A DNA stretch of 62,917 nt from Psychrobacter sp. (GTDB taxonomy: Bacteria; Pseudomonadota; Gammaproteobacteria; Pseudomonadales; Moraxellaceae): the NCBI GenBank assembly GCA_018260445.1, contig JAGLBE010000016.1, positions 1 to 62,917 of the forward strand, read 5' to 3'. The stretch's first letter is position 1, and the number at the start of each line of letters is the position of its first letter. A model generated the notes under the pieces. That model had not been told where the DNA came from. It was given only the letters and a program-made list of their open reading frames with translations, and did no database searches. The translations under genes were made by a program, and so were the position numbers. Positions 9,593 to 18,309 of the stretch are shown in pieces.

Positions 9593-9874
9593 CTAAATAA
9601 ACTCCCGCTCAATGTTCATTATCCGCCCATCTACAATACCTTGTATCTTATCTTCAATTTGAGCGCATAGTGATTCTACCTCACGTTTTGAGGTTTGCAC
9701 CACCACTAACGACCATTCGCTGGCGTCATGCCTATCAAGCTCGCCGCTTTCACACACGGCAACCGCAGGGTTTTTACCAAAGCGTTGGTGCAGCCCGCCC
9801 ACCCGAGTGCGCTTCTCTTTTAGTGAGGCGCATCCGGGCAGGGTAAAGGTGATGGTTAGGATAGCAATGTGCAT
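9593..9874 (-). CDS. DUF503 domain protein (YlxP-like)
   Basis: A small protein of 93 residues that opens with MHIAILTITFTLPGCASLKEK, the hallmark of DUF503 (beta strand, then PGC-SLKEKR). It continues with an alternating alpha/beta pattern that suits the compact ferredoxin-like fold. In Firmicutes the relative YlxP lies in the nusA-infB operon; here it lies next to mutY on the same strand about 40 nt downstream, so the two are probably co-transcribed. No biochemical role is assigned to the family. Confidence 0.85.
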   Translation of the reverse strand: MHIAILTITFTLPGCASLKEKRTRVGGLHQRFGKNPAVAVCESGELDRHDASEWSLVVVQTSKREVESLCAQIEDKIQGIVDGRIMNIEREFI

Positions 9875-9914
9875 GGTATGATCCTTATTTAACTGACGAC
9901 ATGAGATAACAACA

Positions 9915-11183
9915 CTAACCTACGACATCCAATACCTTTAGCATTGCCTTAGGCAATCCCAACGTCGCTTTGGCCGTATCAGCGGCTAACCAAGTCATAT
10001 TGATATCTGCTTTTTCAAGTAGCTGGGTTAACGCCTGAGCTTGGACAGCAGTGATATGCAGCCCTTGCGGCTGCAGATACCAATGAAAATGAGTAAGAGA
10101 GTGCTTAATCGGGGCATCGTCTAATAAACTGTGGCTTAATGAGCGTGCATTCAAGCCGTTATCCGCCATCCAGTTAGCGATAATTTGCTCGGCAAGTGTG
10201 TTCTCACTCTCAAAAGCGGCATCTTCGTCTGCGCTCGATAACACCGTTTTACCTTGGGTTTTTTGCATAAACTGTAGCGGTAATACCCACAATCCGCCCC
10301 AAATGCCACTATCAGGGCGTTGTAACCATAGTATGTCGTTTTTAGGGTTGATAATCACCAACGCATTGCTAAATTTGCTCGGTTTGGGCTTCTTTTTGGC
10401 TTTCACCGGATAATCCATCTCTCGACCTTGCGCATGGGCGATGCAATCCGCGCTTATCGGACACACTTCACAACTGGGGTGGCGCCGAGTGCATAAGGTA
10501 GCGCCCATATCCATCATGGCTTGGGCATAGTGTCCACTCTCTTGGATAGGAGCGTCAATGGGCGTCAACCGCGCAGCCAATGCCCACAGGTCTTTAGTGG
10601 TGGCGGCTTTCATAATATCATCATCAATGCCCGCCCAGCGAGTGATGACGCGTTTGACGTTGCCATCACAAATCACCCCATAGCCATGTAATCCCATAGC
10701 GACGATAGCGCCAGCGGTAGAGCGACCCACCCCTGCTATCGCCTCCCAATCCTCTACCGTTTGCGGATAGTCGTCTGTCTTTTCAATAATTTCGACCAGT
10801 TGCTTGGCACCTTTGTGCAAGTTGCGGGCACGCGCGTAGTAGCCCATACCTGCCCAATGTTCGGCAATTCTATCCCATTCGGCCTTGGCTAAATCTTGCA
10901 CCGTTGGAAACGAGGTCATAAACCGCTGAAAATAGGGAATAACGGTGGTGACTTGGGTTTGCTGAAGCATTACTTCGGATAGCCAGACGATGTACGGATT
11001 GGGCGTGTCGGTTTGGTGTTGTTGCCACGGCAAATCATGGCGACCATTGTTATCAAACCAGTTAAGAATACGGGGGGCAAAGCTATCAAGCTCGGTGGCG
11101 GTGTGGTTAAAGGTGTGGGTTTCAAAAGTGGTTTTGGAATGGGTTTTAGGTTGGTTTGTTGCGTTAGCGGTTGGCTGGGTCAT
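9915..11183 (-). CDS. mutY: A/G-specific adenine glycosylase MutY
   Basis: MutY removes adenine mispaired with 8-oxoguanine or guanine as part of the GO base-excision repair system. Domains in order: a low-complexity N-terminal extension of about 33 residues; a catalytic HhH-GPD domain with SEVMLQQTQV (catalytic Glu) and GVGRSTAGAIVAMG (hairpin), then CDGNVKRV with the conserved Asp; a [4Fe-4S] loop with spacing C-X6-C-X2-C-X5-C (CTRRHPSCEVCPISADC); and a C-terminal NUDIX-like domain (LWLQRPDSGIWGGLWVLP) that reads 8-oxoG. At 422 residues it is longer than E. coli MutY (350). A start nearer residue 30 is possible. Confidence 0.96.
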   Translation of the reverse strand: MTQPTANATNQPKTHSKTTFETHTFNHTATELDSFAPRILNWFDNNGRHDLPWQQHQTDTPNPYIVWLSEVMLQQTQVTTVIPYFQRFMTSFPTVQDLAKAEWDRIAEHWAGMGYYARARNLHKGAKQLVEIIEKTDDYPQTVEDWEAIAGVGRSTAGAIVAMGLHGYGVICDGNVKRVITRWAGIDDDIMKAATTKDLWALAARLTPIDAPIQESGHYAQAMMDMGATLCTRRHPSCEVCPISADCIAHAQGREMDYPVKAKKKPKPSKFSNALVIINPKNDILWLQRPDSGIWGGLWVLPLQFMQKTQGKTVLSSADEDAAFESENTLAEQIIANWMADNGLNARSLSHSLLDDAPIKHSLTHFHWYLQPQGLHITAVQAQALTQLLEKADINMTWLAADTAKATLGLPKAMLKVLDVVG

Positions 11184-11352
11184 AGGGTGATATCATATAA
11201 GTTCGATTAGTGATTACTATGGGGGCTTGAACATGGTTTTTCTATTGTATATGAACAGATGTCTAACTTAGTTATTACTTAGTATTATTCATGACTACGC
11301 CATTAACTATAAATAGGTTATGATTGGTTTTTTATAAATTTAAGGACTTATT

Positions 11353-11991
11353 ATGGACTTAACGATAGTTCTACAGCTAATAACCTTATTAGCTCTAGGT
11401 GGTATTATCTTATTTAAAAAGTATGTGTTCTCTTATTCGTCAGAAAAAGGTAAAAATCTTGCTACTAAAGAAGATATTGAGATAATTACAAGAAAGGTAG
11501 AAAGTACAAAAATTGAGTATGTAGCTGAAATTGAGAGGCTAAAAGTTGAGCTTGCGTTGCATTCTCGAAAAAACGACATACTTTTTGATGAGAAGATTAG
11601 AGTATTTAAGAAACTACAAGAGACACTTGTAGGTTTTAAAAAGTATTGTGAAGCTGCTATTGGAACCTATGGAGACGGAGGAGAATTCCAACCTACACTT
11701 GAAACCTTAGATGAAAATATTGATAGACCAGCATTAAAGCACATTGATGCTTTACATGAAATTCAATTTAAAGACTTTATTTTCCTTTCTGAGCACTCAA
11801 ATCTAGTTTTGCATAACTTATATCAAGAGTGTGCAATGGTTGCTAGTACAGAATTACAGTTATTAGGAAATGAGCAGGATAGAGGTTCTAAAATGCAAGC
11901 AGTCCCCTTATATGAGAAAATAATAATTGATATAGATAAATGTTTACAAAGTTTATATGAGGAACTTAAATTCCCCTCTGAAACACATTAA
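11353..11991 (+). CDS. Unknown AT-rich membrane-anchored coiled-coil protein
   Basis: I do not recognise this 212-residue protein. Residues 2-28 form one hydrophobic segment (LTIVLQLITLLALGGIILF) followed by KKYVF. Residues 40-75 look like a coiled coil (EDIEIITRKVESTKIEYVAE). The rest is a soluble helical domain with many Lys, Glu and Phe residues. Codon use is strongly AT-rich (many AAA, TTT, ATA, GAA), unlike mutY and ylqF on either side, which suggests horizontal acquisition. The ATG at 11353 follows AAGGA at a good distance. It is next to a vapBC pair, and both lie in the same compositional patch. A role in phage defence or stress is conceivable but nothing in the sequence proves it. Confidence 0.7.
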   Translation: MDLTIVLQLITLLALGGIILFKKYVFSYSSEKGKNLATKEDIEIITRKVESTKIEYVAEIERLKVELALHSRKNDILFDEKIRVFKKLQETLVGFKKYCEAAIGTYGDGGEFQPTLETLDENIDRPALKHIDALHEIQFKDFIFLSEHSNLVLHNLYQECAMVASTELQLLGNEQDRGSKMQAVPLYEKIIIDIDKCLQSLYEELKFPSETH

Positions 11992-12013
11992 GCTAAAGCG
12001 TTAGTTCGCATAA

Positions 12014-12457
12014 TCAATTTCGATGACTTTTCAAAACAGGTATCAAGCCGAGATGCTCTACAAAAGGTAGAAAATCTTTATCATTAAATAGTAGCGGTGT
12101 TTGATTGTCGATACAGTATCCTGCAATCATGACATCATTTGATTTACGAATGGTGATGCCTTTTTTGCGTAACTGACGGTAATAATTGGCATAACGCAGG
12201 GCTTTTGGCTTATCCACAATCTCAAAGCAAATTAGAGGCGATAAAAGGCTCAAAGCTTGATTGAAGTGTTTGTCCTCTCGAAAACCGCGTAAGACTTCCA
12301 TCAAGATAATATCAGTGATGCCGATAGATGCGGCTGACAATAAAGTATCCAAACACTCCGTAGAGCGATTGTCAATTTTTTTAAAGTAATCAATCCAGAC
12401 ACTAGAGTCAACGATAACGGTGTTCGAGGCGTCAATTGTATAATGAGTTGACGGCAT
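12014..12457 (-). CDS. vapC: VapC-family PIN-domain ribonuclease toxin
   Basis: The toxin of a type II toxin-antitoxin pair; VapC enzymes cleave tRNA or rRNA and stop translation. The 147 residues show the acidic metal-binding set of PIN domains: Asp17 in VDSSVWIDYF, Glu54 in LMEVLRGF, Asp108 in SNDVMIAGYC, and Asp126/Asp128 in FNDKDF. All are present, so the enzyme looks intact. Its start codon overlaps the antitoxin stop by one base (TAATG), a sign of translational coupling. The N terminus has about 13 residues before the first PIN strand, more than usual. Confidence 0.9.
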   Translation of the reverse strand: MPSTHYTIDASNTVIVDSSVWIDYFKKIDNRSTECLDTLLSAASIGITDIILMEVLRGFREDKHFNQALSLLSPLICFEIVDKPKALRYANYYRQLRKKGITIRKSNDVMIAGYCIDNQTPLLFNDKDFLPFVEHLGLIPVLKSHRN

Positions 12458-12678
12458 TAGTTGTCAACTAAATCTATTACTGGGTCAATATCATTTCTCG
12501 TTGCCTCAAGGTCGTCATCCCAATCTAATTTGCCACGAAACTCACGAATCGCTTGCTGTTTTTGCATTCTTACCAATAACTCTAAAGCATTATTAACAAC
12601 TTCTTTTTTCGTTTTTAACCCTGTTAAATGCTTCGCTTCTGTCATTAATTTATCATTGATGACAATATTAGTGCGCAT
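12457..12678 (-). CDS. vapB: VapB-family antitoxin
   Basis: A 73-residue antitoxin with an N-terminal ribbon-helix-helix DNA-binding segment (MRTNIVINDKLMTEAKHL, then GLKTKKEVVNNALELLV) and an acidic C-terminal tail (DWDDDLEATRNDIDPVIDLVDN) that would wrap around VapC. I chose the ATG at 12678 over the GTG at 12684 because GAGGGG lies about seven bases before it and because family members start MRTNIVI. It comes first in the operon, as is normal. An inverted repeat at 12702-12731 upstream is a likely autoregulatory operator. Confidence 0.9.
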   Translation of the reverse strand: MRTNIVINDKLMTEAKHLTGLKTKKEVVNNALELLVRMQKQQAIREFRGKLDWDDDLEATRNDIDPVIDLVDN

Positions 12679-12701
12679 AATCACCCCTCAAACTTTAATT
12701 C

Positions 12702-12731
12702 ATGTGTATGTTTTAACATTATTATACACAT
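12702..12731. promoter_or_regulatory. Candidate VapB/VapBC operator palindrome
   Basis: Perfect 8-bp arms ATGTGTAT (12702-12709) and ATACACAT (12724-12731), 14 nt apart, start 24 nt upstream of the vapB start. Type II antitoxins of the ribbon-helix-helix class normally bind such a palindrome over their own promoter. The position is seen; the function is inferred. Confidence 0.55.
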
Positions 12732-12788
12732 AAATATCGTTAATATGAACTGATTAACTATTTATGATTACCAAATAAAATTGAGTGA

Positions 12789-13775
12789 CTACTTCCGATT
12801 CTTCCTCGCCCGCAAGCGTCGCAAGCGTTTTTCCTCTAGTTTAGCCTCTTTTTTAGCCTCGGCGGCTGCCCGCAATTCATCAACAAATTTTGCCTCATCT
12901 TCTCGCATGGTGGGGGTTTCAAGCGTAATGCGACCGATAATGCCACTGCGCAACTCGTTTACCAACATCTCTGCCATACGGTAGGTGTCCACAATGCCGC
13001 CTTTTTTCAAAAAGCCGCGATTGCGCCCTGCCACCTCAAAAAATTCTCTATCATTTTGTGGTAACTCATCGATTTTATAGCGCGCCTTTAATAGCTGAGG
13101 ATACGCTTTTATCAAATATTCGGCGGTGTAACTTGCCACATCATCAAAATCAAAAGCGGTGTCTTTAATGCCGCCGGTTGCTGCTAGACGAAAGCCCGAA
13201 TTGGGGTTCTCAATTTTGGGCCACAGCATGCCGGGGGTGTCGTACAGCATGATGTCATCATCAATTTTTATCAGCTGCTGCGATTTAGTGACCGCTGGCT
13301 CATCCCCCGTTCTAGCAATGCTGCGCCCCGCTAGGCTATTAATCAGCGTGGATTTGCCCACATTGGGGATGCCCATTATCAAAACTTTAATTTGGCGACC
13401 AGTACCGACTTTATTGGGCATGAGGTTTTTAATCAGTTGCTTAAGCTGCCCCATCTGTGCCACTTTGTTATCATCAAATGCTACAGCTTTAACACCGTCT
13501 TGCGACTCTAAATGATCAATCCAAGCGGTGGTCAAAATAGGGTCAGCAAGGTCGGCTTTGTTAAGGATTTTAATCACCGGTTTTTGTACGCCCTCCTTAT
13601 TGCGACGCAATGCCGCGACCATCGGGTTTTCGCTACTAAACGGGATGCGGGCATCAATGACTTCAATCACCACATCCATATCGGGCATAATCTCTTTGAT
13701 GTCGTTGCGGGCTTTGTTCATATGGCCCGGAAACCATTGGATGCTATTGGGCTTGTCGAGGTTGTACTGGCTCAT
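12789..13775 (-). CDS. ylqF: Ribosome biogenesis GTPase YlqF (RbgA family)
   Basis: A circularly permuted GTPase of 328 residues that assists late assembly of the 50S subunit. It begins with the family signature IQWFPGHMNKARNDIKE. The G motifs come in permuted order: G4 NKAD (about residue 72), then G1 GIPNVGKST (about 138), then G3 DTPG. The C terminus is rich in Lys and Arg (EAKLEEKRLRRLRARKNRK), suited to rRNA contact. It is a single gene, downstream of the vapBC operator region on the same strand. Confidence 0.93.
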   Translation of the reverse strand: MSQYNLDKPNSIQWFPGHMNKARNDIKEIMPDMDVVIEVIDARIPFSSENPMVAALRRNKEGVQKPVIKILNKADLADPILTTAWIDHLESQDGVKAVAFDDNKVAQMGQLKQLIKNLMPNKVGTGRQIKVLIMGIPNVGKSTLINSLAGRSIARTGDEPAVTKSQQLIKIDDDIMLYDTPGMLWPKIENPNSGFRLAATGGIKDTAFDFDDVASYTAEYLIKAYPQLLKARYKIDELPQNDREFFEVAGRNRGFLKKGGIVDTYRMAEMLVNELRSGIIGRITLETPTMREDEAKFVDELRAAAEAKKEAKLEEKRLRRLRARKNRK

Positions 13776-13889
13776 GCGCTTGTCCGTTTTAAGAGGTGGT
13801 TTGGCTAAATTGTCGGCTAGGTGATGGCTGGGTGGACGTATTTTACACCATCAGCCACCATAAAGTGGGCGACTTCAAGGCAATGATTT

Positions 13890-13955
13890 AAAGGCAGTGA
13901 TTTAAAGGCTATGTTTCAAAGGCTAGGTTTTAAAGGCTAGGTTTTAAAGGCTATG
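13890..13955. repeat. Degenerate short tandem repeat around AAAGGCTAGGTTTT
   Basis: Several imperfect units of 14-17 bp with a shared AAAGGCTA core run from the ylqF/DUF2339 spacer into the 3' end of the DUF2339 gene. The last coding residues therefore lie inside the repeat. Confidence 0.6.
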
Positions 13956-16900
13956 GTCTTTATGTTCGACCCTGTTATCTCTCGCCTTGTTATCTTTAGC
14001 CATCTTACCCCTAGCCCTTAATTTAGTCACTTTTGCATTGGCAGTAGAACCCTCTTCTGGCGGTAATGGCGCTAAATAGCCAATCAATAAAATCAGGCTA
14101 CCGGCCGCTAAAAACGACACCACGCGCCAAATTGCATCGGTTTGCGATAAATCGACCAGTACCAGTTTGAGCACCACAGCCCCCAGCAAGCCAATGCCCA
14201 TAAACCACCAAAAGCGTTTGCCATTACGGCTGGACATAAAGGTGGCCAGCAATGCCGATAGTGTCCATAAAATAGTCAGGCTGGTTTGTACTTTATCGCT
14301 ACCCCATGCGCCATCTGACCATAAAGGCGTGCCAGCATAAGTGTGTAAGGTGCGTACCATCATACTAGAGAGCACCCAAAAACCTATTAGCCCGATGACC
14401 TTAAGTAAAATAGGGCTTGGTCGCTTGCTTAGAGGGTCGCTAGGCTGACAGGTTGCTAAGTGGTGAACCTGTACCGCGTAGGCGAGTGCCAACAGCAGCG
14501 CCAAGTCATACAGATTGAGCAGTGGCGTATAGGGCAAGCCCCAAACTCTACCATCGTAATAAAGGTTGGTAACAATCACCCAACCCAGCGATATGGGAAT
14601 AAACCAGTAAGCGCTGCCCCTTAGGGCATTGGGCCAATTAAACCAAGGGGTTAGCCTTGTAAGCTTGCCTTTTACCAAATAGCTAAGCGCAAGCAAAACA
14701 AGGCTGACAATCATTACCGTCAGCACGTCATAAGAATCCGAGATGCGATAATGCACCAATTCGGCCAGCAGAATCATACCCGTTGCCAACCATAGGGTAG
14801 GGTGGCTGTATTCAAGTAATGTTGAAGGTTTCGCTAAATCAGGGGCGGATAACACCGTGCTTGTCATTTGTGTTTCTTGATGCGTTTCTTGGTGTGTTTC
14901 TTGGTGCGTTTCTTGGCGTGCTGCTTGATAGTCCGCTACCCAACTTTTTAGCCACAACTGTCCCATTACTAGCCAGCCGACTATAAATAAGCCAAACATC
15001 CCCCAATTCATATCAAAATTTGCAACATACCCAGCATATCTTTCGGGTAGCACCAACAATAGGGTGACATAAAACAGACTCAGCAAACCATGATTCAGGA
15101 CGCTAACCTCTTGCCATTTTCGATAACGGTTGAGAATCCAATAAGCCAGAAGGTTCGTTAGCAATACAAGGGAGGTAAACTCAGAGAACCTTAAGGTGTT
15201 GACATCAAGTACATGACCGATATCTAATCCGGTAACCACAAGTGTCCATATTATCCCAGCCAAGGTCAATAGCCCAATCCATAAAGGGGTTTTCCATATC
15301 AACCTAAACGCTAGGCTGTCGCTATTGACATACGCCATGAGGGTTTGGTCGGTGCTGGACTCAACATTAACCTTAACCTTAACCTTAACCTTAACCTTGA
15401 CCTTGACCTTAGCGTGGATGGGCGAGTTAACCCGGCGTAATACAAACATAGAGGTCATCCAGCATAAGGCAGAGACACTCAAGGCGAAGTAGCTAGGCTC
15501 TATACTGCTAAAAATTGTCACATCGACCAAACGGATAATAGCCATCGTTTGGAGCAATAGCCCAAACAGCACCGACCACGCCCGCAGCGAGCGCCGCCCA
15601 AACCATACCAGCGCCAACCCTTGTACCGACCAGCCAATCGCTACCCACTGGGCATCTAGCTCTAGCGCAATTATTAACGCCAAAAACCCAACCCCTAATG
15701 CCAACATGCCCTCGGTCAGTAGCGCATAACGGCGACTGCGCTGCGCCAATACCCAGCCAACACCAAGATAGGTGACCGCCATAACTACACTAGCCATGGT
15801 TAGTGCATGCGCAACATCCCGCAATAATCCACTTAATAGACCAAAGGCCAACAAAGGGGTGGCAAAGGTTAACCCCGTATCCATAGGGAATAGCATTGCC
15901 TGCTTGACGGCATTGGGTGCGGCATCTGCGAGGTTGGCTTGGGTTCGGTTATACGTAATAATTTGCTGGGCGTAGCGGATGGCGATAAATAGATACAGCG
16001 CCCAATGTAGGCCAGTGATGAGTACTAGTGGCCAACGCTGCGCCATAAACGTCGCAAAATTATGTGGCGCGATAGCGGCAAAGCCCCAGTAGTACGCCAA
16101 GCCAAAGGTGACCGTTGCCCCCAATACGTTGAGTACCTTCCAAGTGCGATAGTGAGCAATCACCGCAATGGCGACATTCAGTAATAAATAATAGCTAAAG
16201 AGGGTAGTCACGCTGCCAGTGTCGCTACTGGTCAAGATAGGCGCTAAAAAAGCACCCGAAAAGGCCAATAGTGCCAATGGAAACGCATTTTGGCGTATGG
16301 CAAATGCCACGGTGACTGCGGATAACACGCCCAATAGCCCAAAGCTTGGCAAGCTTGGCATGACGTGATACACCTGATAGGCAAAAAAGGTGGTCAAGTA
16401 GGCGGCACTTAACCCGACCCCTTGCAAGGTAATGCCATAGGCAAAGCGCTTTTTGACCAGCCTTAAGCCTAAGCCCGCTACAGCCAAGCCTATTAGGCCA
16501 ATCGCCAATAATTTGACTTCAATAGGGGTGTCAAAATAGTCACTAAGCAAGCGCAATAACAGCACCACGCCCATCAACAACACAATCGCCCCCACTCGAA
16601 TCACCAAATTACCACCAAAAAACCACTGTTTAAGCGACAGCAATAACGAGGTGACCACGGGCATAGACTGTTCGTCTGGCTCTTGGGCATTAGGGTGTAT
16701 GGGCTGGCTAGCGGTTGTTTCTTCAGTTGTTGTTGTAAGGACAGGGTTAGGCGAGGTCGCTTCTAAGGGGTGCGTGGTATTATCCAGTAAAGTGCCTTGA
16801 TTTGCGATATTTTGATTAGGGCTACTTTGATATTGCGAAGCGGTTGGTTGAGCGTCAGTCTTATGCGAGGTAGGGGCTTGTGCAGTTTGGTATCTTTCTT

Positions 16901-17105
16901 GTTCTTGTTCTTGTTCTCGTTCTTGTTCTTGTGGAGCTTGGCTAGCTAGCTTTAACAACTCAATCTGTTGTGTCATACGCTGCAACGCTGTTTCTAAATT
17001 CGTCACCTTACTATTGAGTGTGCTTATTTTGTTGCCAAAAACAACGTAAGTCACCACCAAAGCCGCAAAAAAAATAACCCACATAAGCACCCTTATCTTT
17101 GTCAT
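13944..17105 (-). CDS. DUF2339 polytopic membrane protein
   Basis: A 1053-residue inner-membrane protein. Residues 5-23 form an N-terminal membrane anchor, followed by a short coiled coil (ISTLNSKVTNLETALQRMTQQIELL) and a low-complexity Glu/Gln and Ser/Thr/Pro linker to about residue 160. More than twenty hydrophobic segments then fill the rest, including the family motif region KQWFFGGNLVIRVGAIVLLMGVVLLLR and the GFLALIIALELDAQWVAIGWSVQGLALVWFGRR block. The family has no established function; envelope homeostasis is a guess. Three in-frame microsatellites (EQ, KV and HQET repeats) sit in linkers between membrane segments. The start ATG at 17105 leads straight into the anchor. Confidence 0.85.
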   Translation of the reverse strand: MTKIRVLMWVIFFAALVVTYVVFGNKISTLNSKVTNLETALQRMTQQIELLKLASQAPQEQEREQEQEQERYQTAQAPTSHKTDAQPTASQYQSSPNQNIANQGTLLDNTTHPLEATSPNPVLTTTTEETTASQPIHPNAQEPDEQSMPVVTSLLLSLKQWFFGGNLVIRVGAIVLLMGVVLLLRLLSDYFDTPIEVKLLAIGLIGLAVAGLGLRLVKKRFAYGITLQGVGLSAAYLTTFFAYQVYHVMPSLPSFGLLGVLSAVTVAFAIRQNAFPLALLAFSGAFLAPILTSSDTGSVTTLFSYYLLLNVAIAVIAHYRTWKVLNVLGATVTFGLAYYWGFAAIAPHNFATFMAQRWPLVLITGLHWALYLFIAIRYAQQIITYNRTQANLADAAPNAVKQAMLFPMDTGLTFATPLLAFGLLSGLLRDVAHALTMASVVMAVTYLGVGWVLAQRSRRYALLTEGMLALGVGFLALIIALELDAQWVAIGWSVQGLALVWFGRRSLRAWSVLFGLLLQTMAIIRLVDVTIFSSIEPSYFALSVSALCWMTSMFVLRRVNSPIHAKVKVKVKVKVKVKVNVESSTDQTLMAYVNSDSLAFRLIWKTPLWIGLLTLAGIIWTLVVTGLDIGHVLDVNTLRFSEFTSLVLLTNLLAYWILNRYRKWQEVSVLNHGLLSLFYVTLLLVLPERYAGYVANFDMNWGMFGLFIVGWLVMGQLWLKSWVADYQAARQETHQETHQETHQETQMTSTVLSAPDLAKPSTLLEYSHPTLWLATGMILLAELVHYRISDSYDVLTVMIVSLVLLALSYLVKGKLTRLTPWFNWPNALRGSAYWFIPISLGWVIVTNLYYDGRVWGLPYTPLLNLYDLALLLALAYAVQVHHLATCQPSDPLSKRPSPILLKVIGLIGFWVLSSMMVRTLHTYAGTPLWSDGAWGSDKVQTSLTILWTLSALLATFMSSRNGKRFWWFMGIGLLGAVVLKLVLVDLSQTDAIWRVVSFLAAGSLILLIGYLAPLPPEEGSTANAKVTKLRARGKMAKDNKARDNRVEHKDHSL
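14875..14921 (-). repeat. 12-bp in-frame repeat encoding HQET in the DUF2339 gene
   Basis: Four near-identical 12-bp units give ETHQETHQETHQETQ in a polar loop between predicted membrane helices. Loss or gain of units keeps the frame. Confidence 0.75.
15366..15415 (-). repeat. 6-bp in-frame repeat encoding (KV)n in the DUF2339 gene
   Basis: A hexanucleotide ACCTTA/ACCTTG array of about seven units (on the + strand) gives an alternating Lys-Val stretch of some 15 residues in a cytoplasmic or periplasmic loop. A perfect hexamer array is prone to slipped-strand change without frameshift. Confidence 0.8.
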
Positions 17106-17201
17106 TCTTAACTATATTGCTATCGATAACAGCGATAATGACGCTTATGCAGGTTTAAAGCAAGTTTAAGGCTACGTTAAGTCGATTGGTGTTTAGGATG
17201 A

Positions 17202-17954
17202 TTACTCATCATGATTGTGTAGTTTCTCACGCATAAATTCAATCATCTTGTTCCAACTCTCGTTCGCCGCAGTTTCGTTGTAGCCCAAATCAATGCCGTT
17301 ATCGGCAGCACGTTTATCCGCTTCGGGATTGCTAAAACCATGTTTGGCATCGTCATACACATCAATCGTATAAGTGACCTCGGCATTATCCAGCTCTTTT
17401 TTCAAACCCTCAATGGCGTCCATAGATACCATGCTATCATCCGCACCATGCGCCACCAATACTTCGGCGGTAAATTTGCCTTTTTCGGCAGGTTGCTTGG
17501 GCGCAGGATTGCCATGGAACGTCGCTATGGCTTTAAGTGGCATCCCCTCGCGTGCCATATCCAGCACAATTTTGCCACCAAAGCAAAAGCCAATAGCGCC
17601 TAAGTTGTTGCCATCTACTGGCAGTTGGTCGCTAAAATCGTTTAAAATAGCTTGGCAACGCCCCATCAATTTATCAGGGTCGGCCAGCATTTGCTGCATC
17701 CACTCATTGGCTTGGGCGGCATCGGTGGTGAGTTTGCCCTCGCCATAAATATCCATAGTGATGGCGGCAAAACCAGCACGGGCTAATTTTTCTGCGACGT
17801 GTTGTGGGTATGCCACCGAGCCCCACCATTCGGGGGCGACCAAAATGCCGGGTACGGCGCTGGCATCGGTGGTGTCTGCTGGTAGCGCCACATAGCTTAG
17901 GAGCTCCATGCCGTAGTCAACGGTGGTTTTAAGTTCGTAGGTTTTAATGTCCAT
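17202..17954 (-). CDS. Dienelactone hydrolase family alpha/beta hydrolase
   Basis: A 250-residue cytoplasmic alpha/beta hydrolase. The catalytic Cys lies in the family nucleophile elbow GFCFGGKIVLDMA, the Asp in HGADDSMVSMDA and the His in DAKHGFSNPEA, so the Cys-Asp-His triad is complete. The oxyanion region PGILVAPEWWG is also typical. It stands alone with no chlorocatechol genes nearby, so a general carboxyl-ester or lactone hydrolase role is more likely than true dienelactone degradation. The start ATG at 17954 follows AGAGGAACTCACAAC. Confidence 0.92.
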   Translation of the reverse strand: MDIKTYELKTTVDYGMELLSYVALPADTTDASAVPGILVAPEWWGSVAYPQHVAEKLARAGFAAITMDIYGEGKLTTDAAQANEWMQQMLADPDKLMGRCQAILNDFSDQLPVDGNNLGAIGFCFGGKIVLDMAREGMPLKAIATFHGNPAPKQPAEKGKFTAEVLVAHGADDSMVSMDAIEGLKKELDNAEVTYTIDVYDDAKHGFSNPEADKRAADNGIDLGYNETAANESWNKMIEFMREKLHNHDE

Positions 17955-18055
17955 GTTGTGAGTTCCTCTTTGGGCAGTTGATGTATTTTTTTAAGCCCTA
18001 ATAACATAACAAATTATGCGTGGCGGTTCGATTTAAAAAATGTTTCCATATTAAA

Positions 18056-18174
18056 CCCGACTCTCAACTCTTAACGTAGGCTGTGGCTTTAGCCCAGCAT
18101 TTTTAATAAAAGTACACGTTTTGCTGGGCTAAAAGCACCAGCCTACAATGCATTTTAATACGTTGAGAGTCGGG
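18056..18174. mobile_element. MITE-like or REP-like palindromic element
   Basis: About 119 bases with two nested inverted repeats. The outer arms CCCGACTCTCAAC (18056-18068) and its complement (18162-18174) match over 13 of 13 bases. The inner arms GTAGGCTGTGGCTTTAGCCC (from 18076) and TGCTGGGCTAAAAGCACCAG (from 18122) match over about 24 bases with small indels. The whole folds into one long hairpin, has no reading frame, and lies between two unrelated genes. The form is that of a non-autonomous miniature element; no flanking target duplication is obvious. Confidence 0.65.
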
Positions 18175-18309
18175 TATATTAAAGATAGTAGTACAGTCAT
18201 CCGTTACTCTCGCCATGAGACTTGATAAGAGTGCGATTATCCATTACCCTGCGCCCAACAAAATTACCGCCACCCCGACCGTCGATAGCAAAAATAATAA
18301 TAGGCCATT

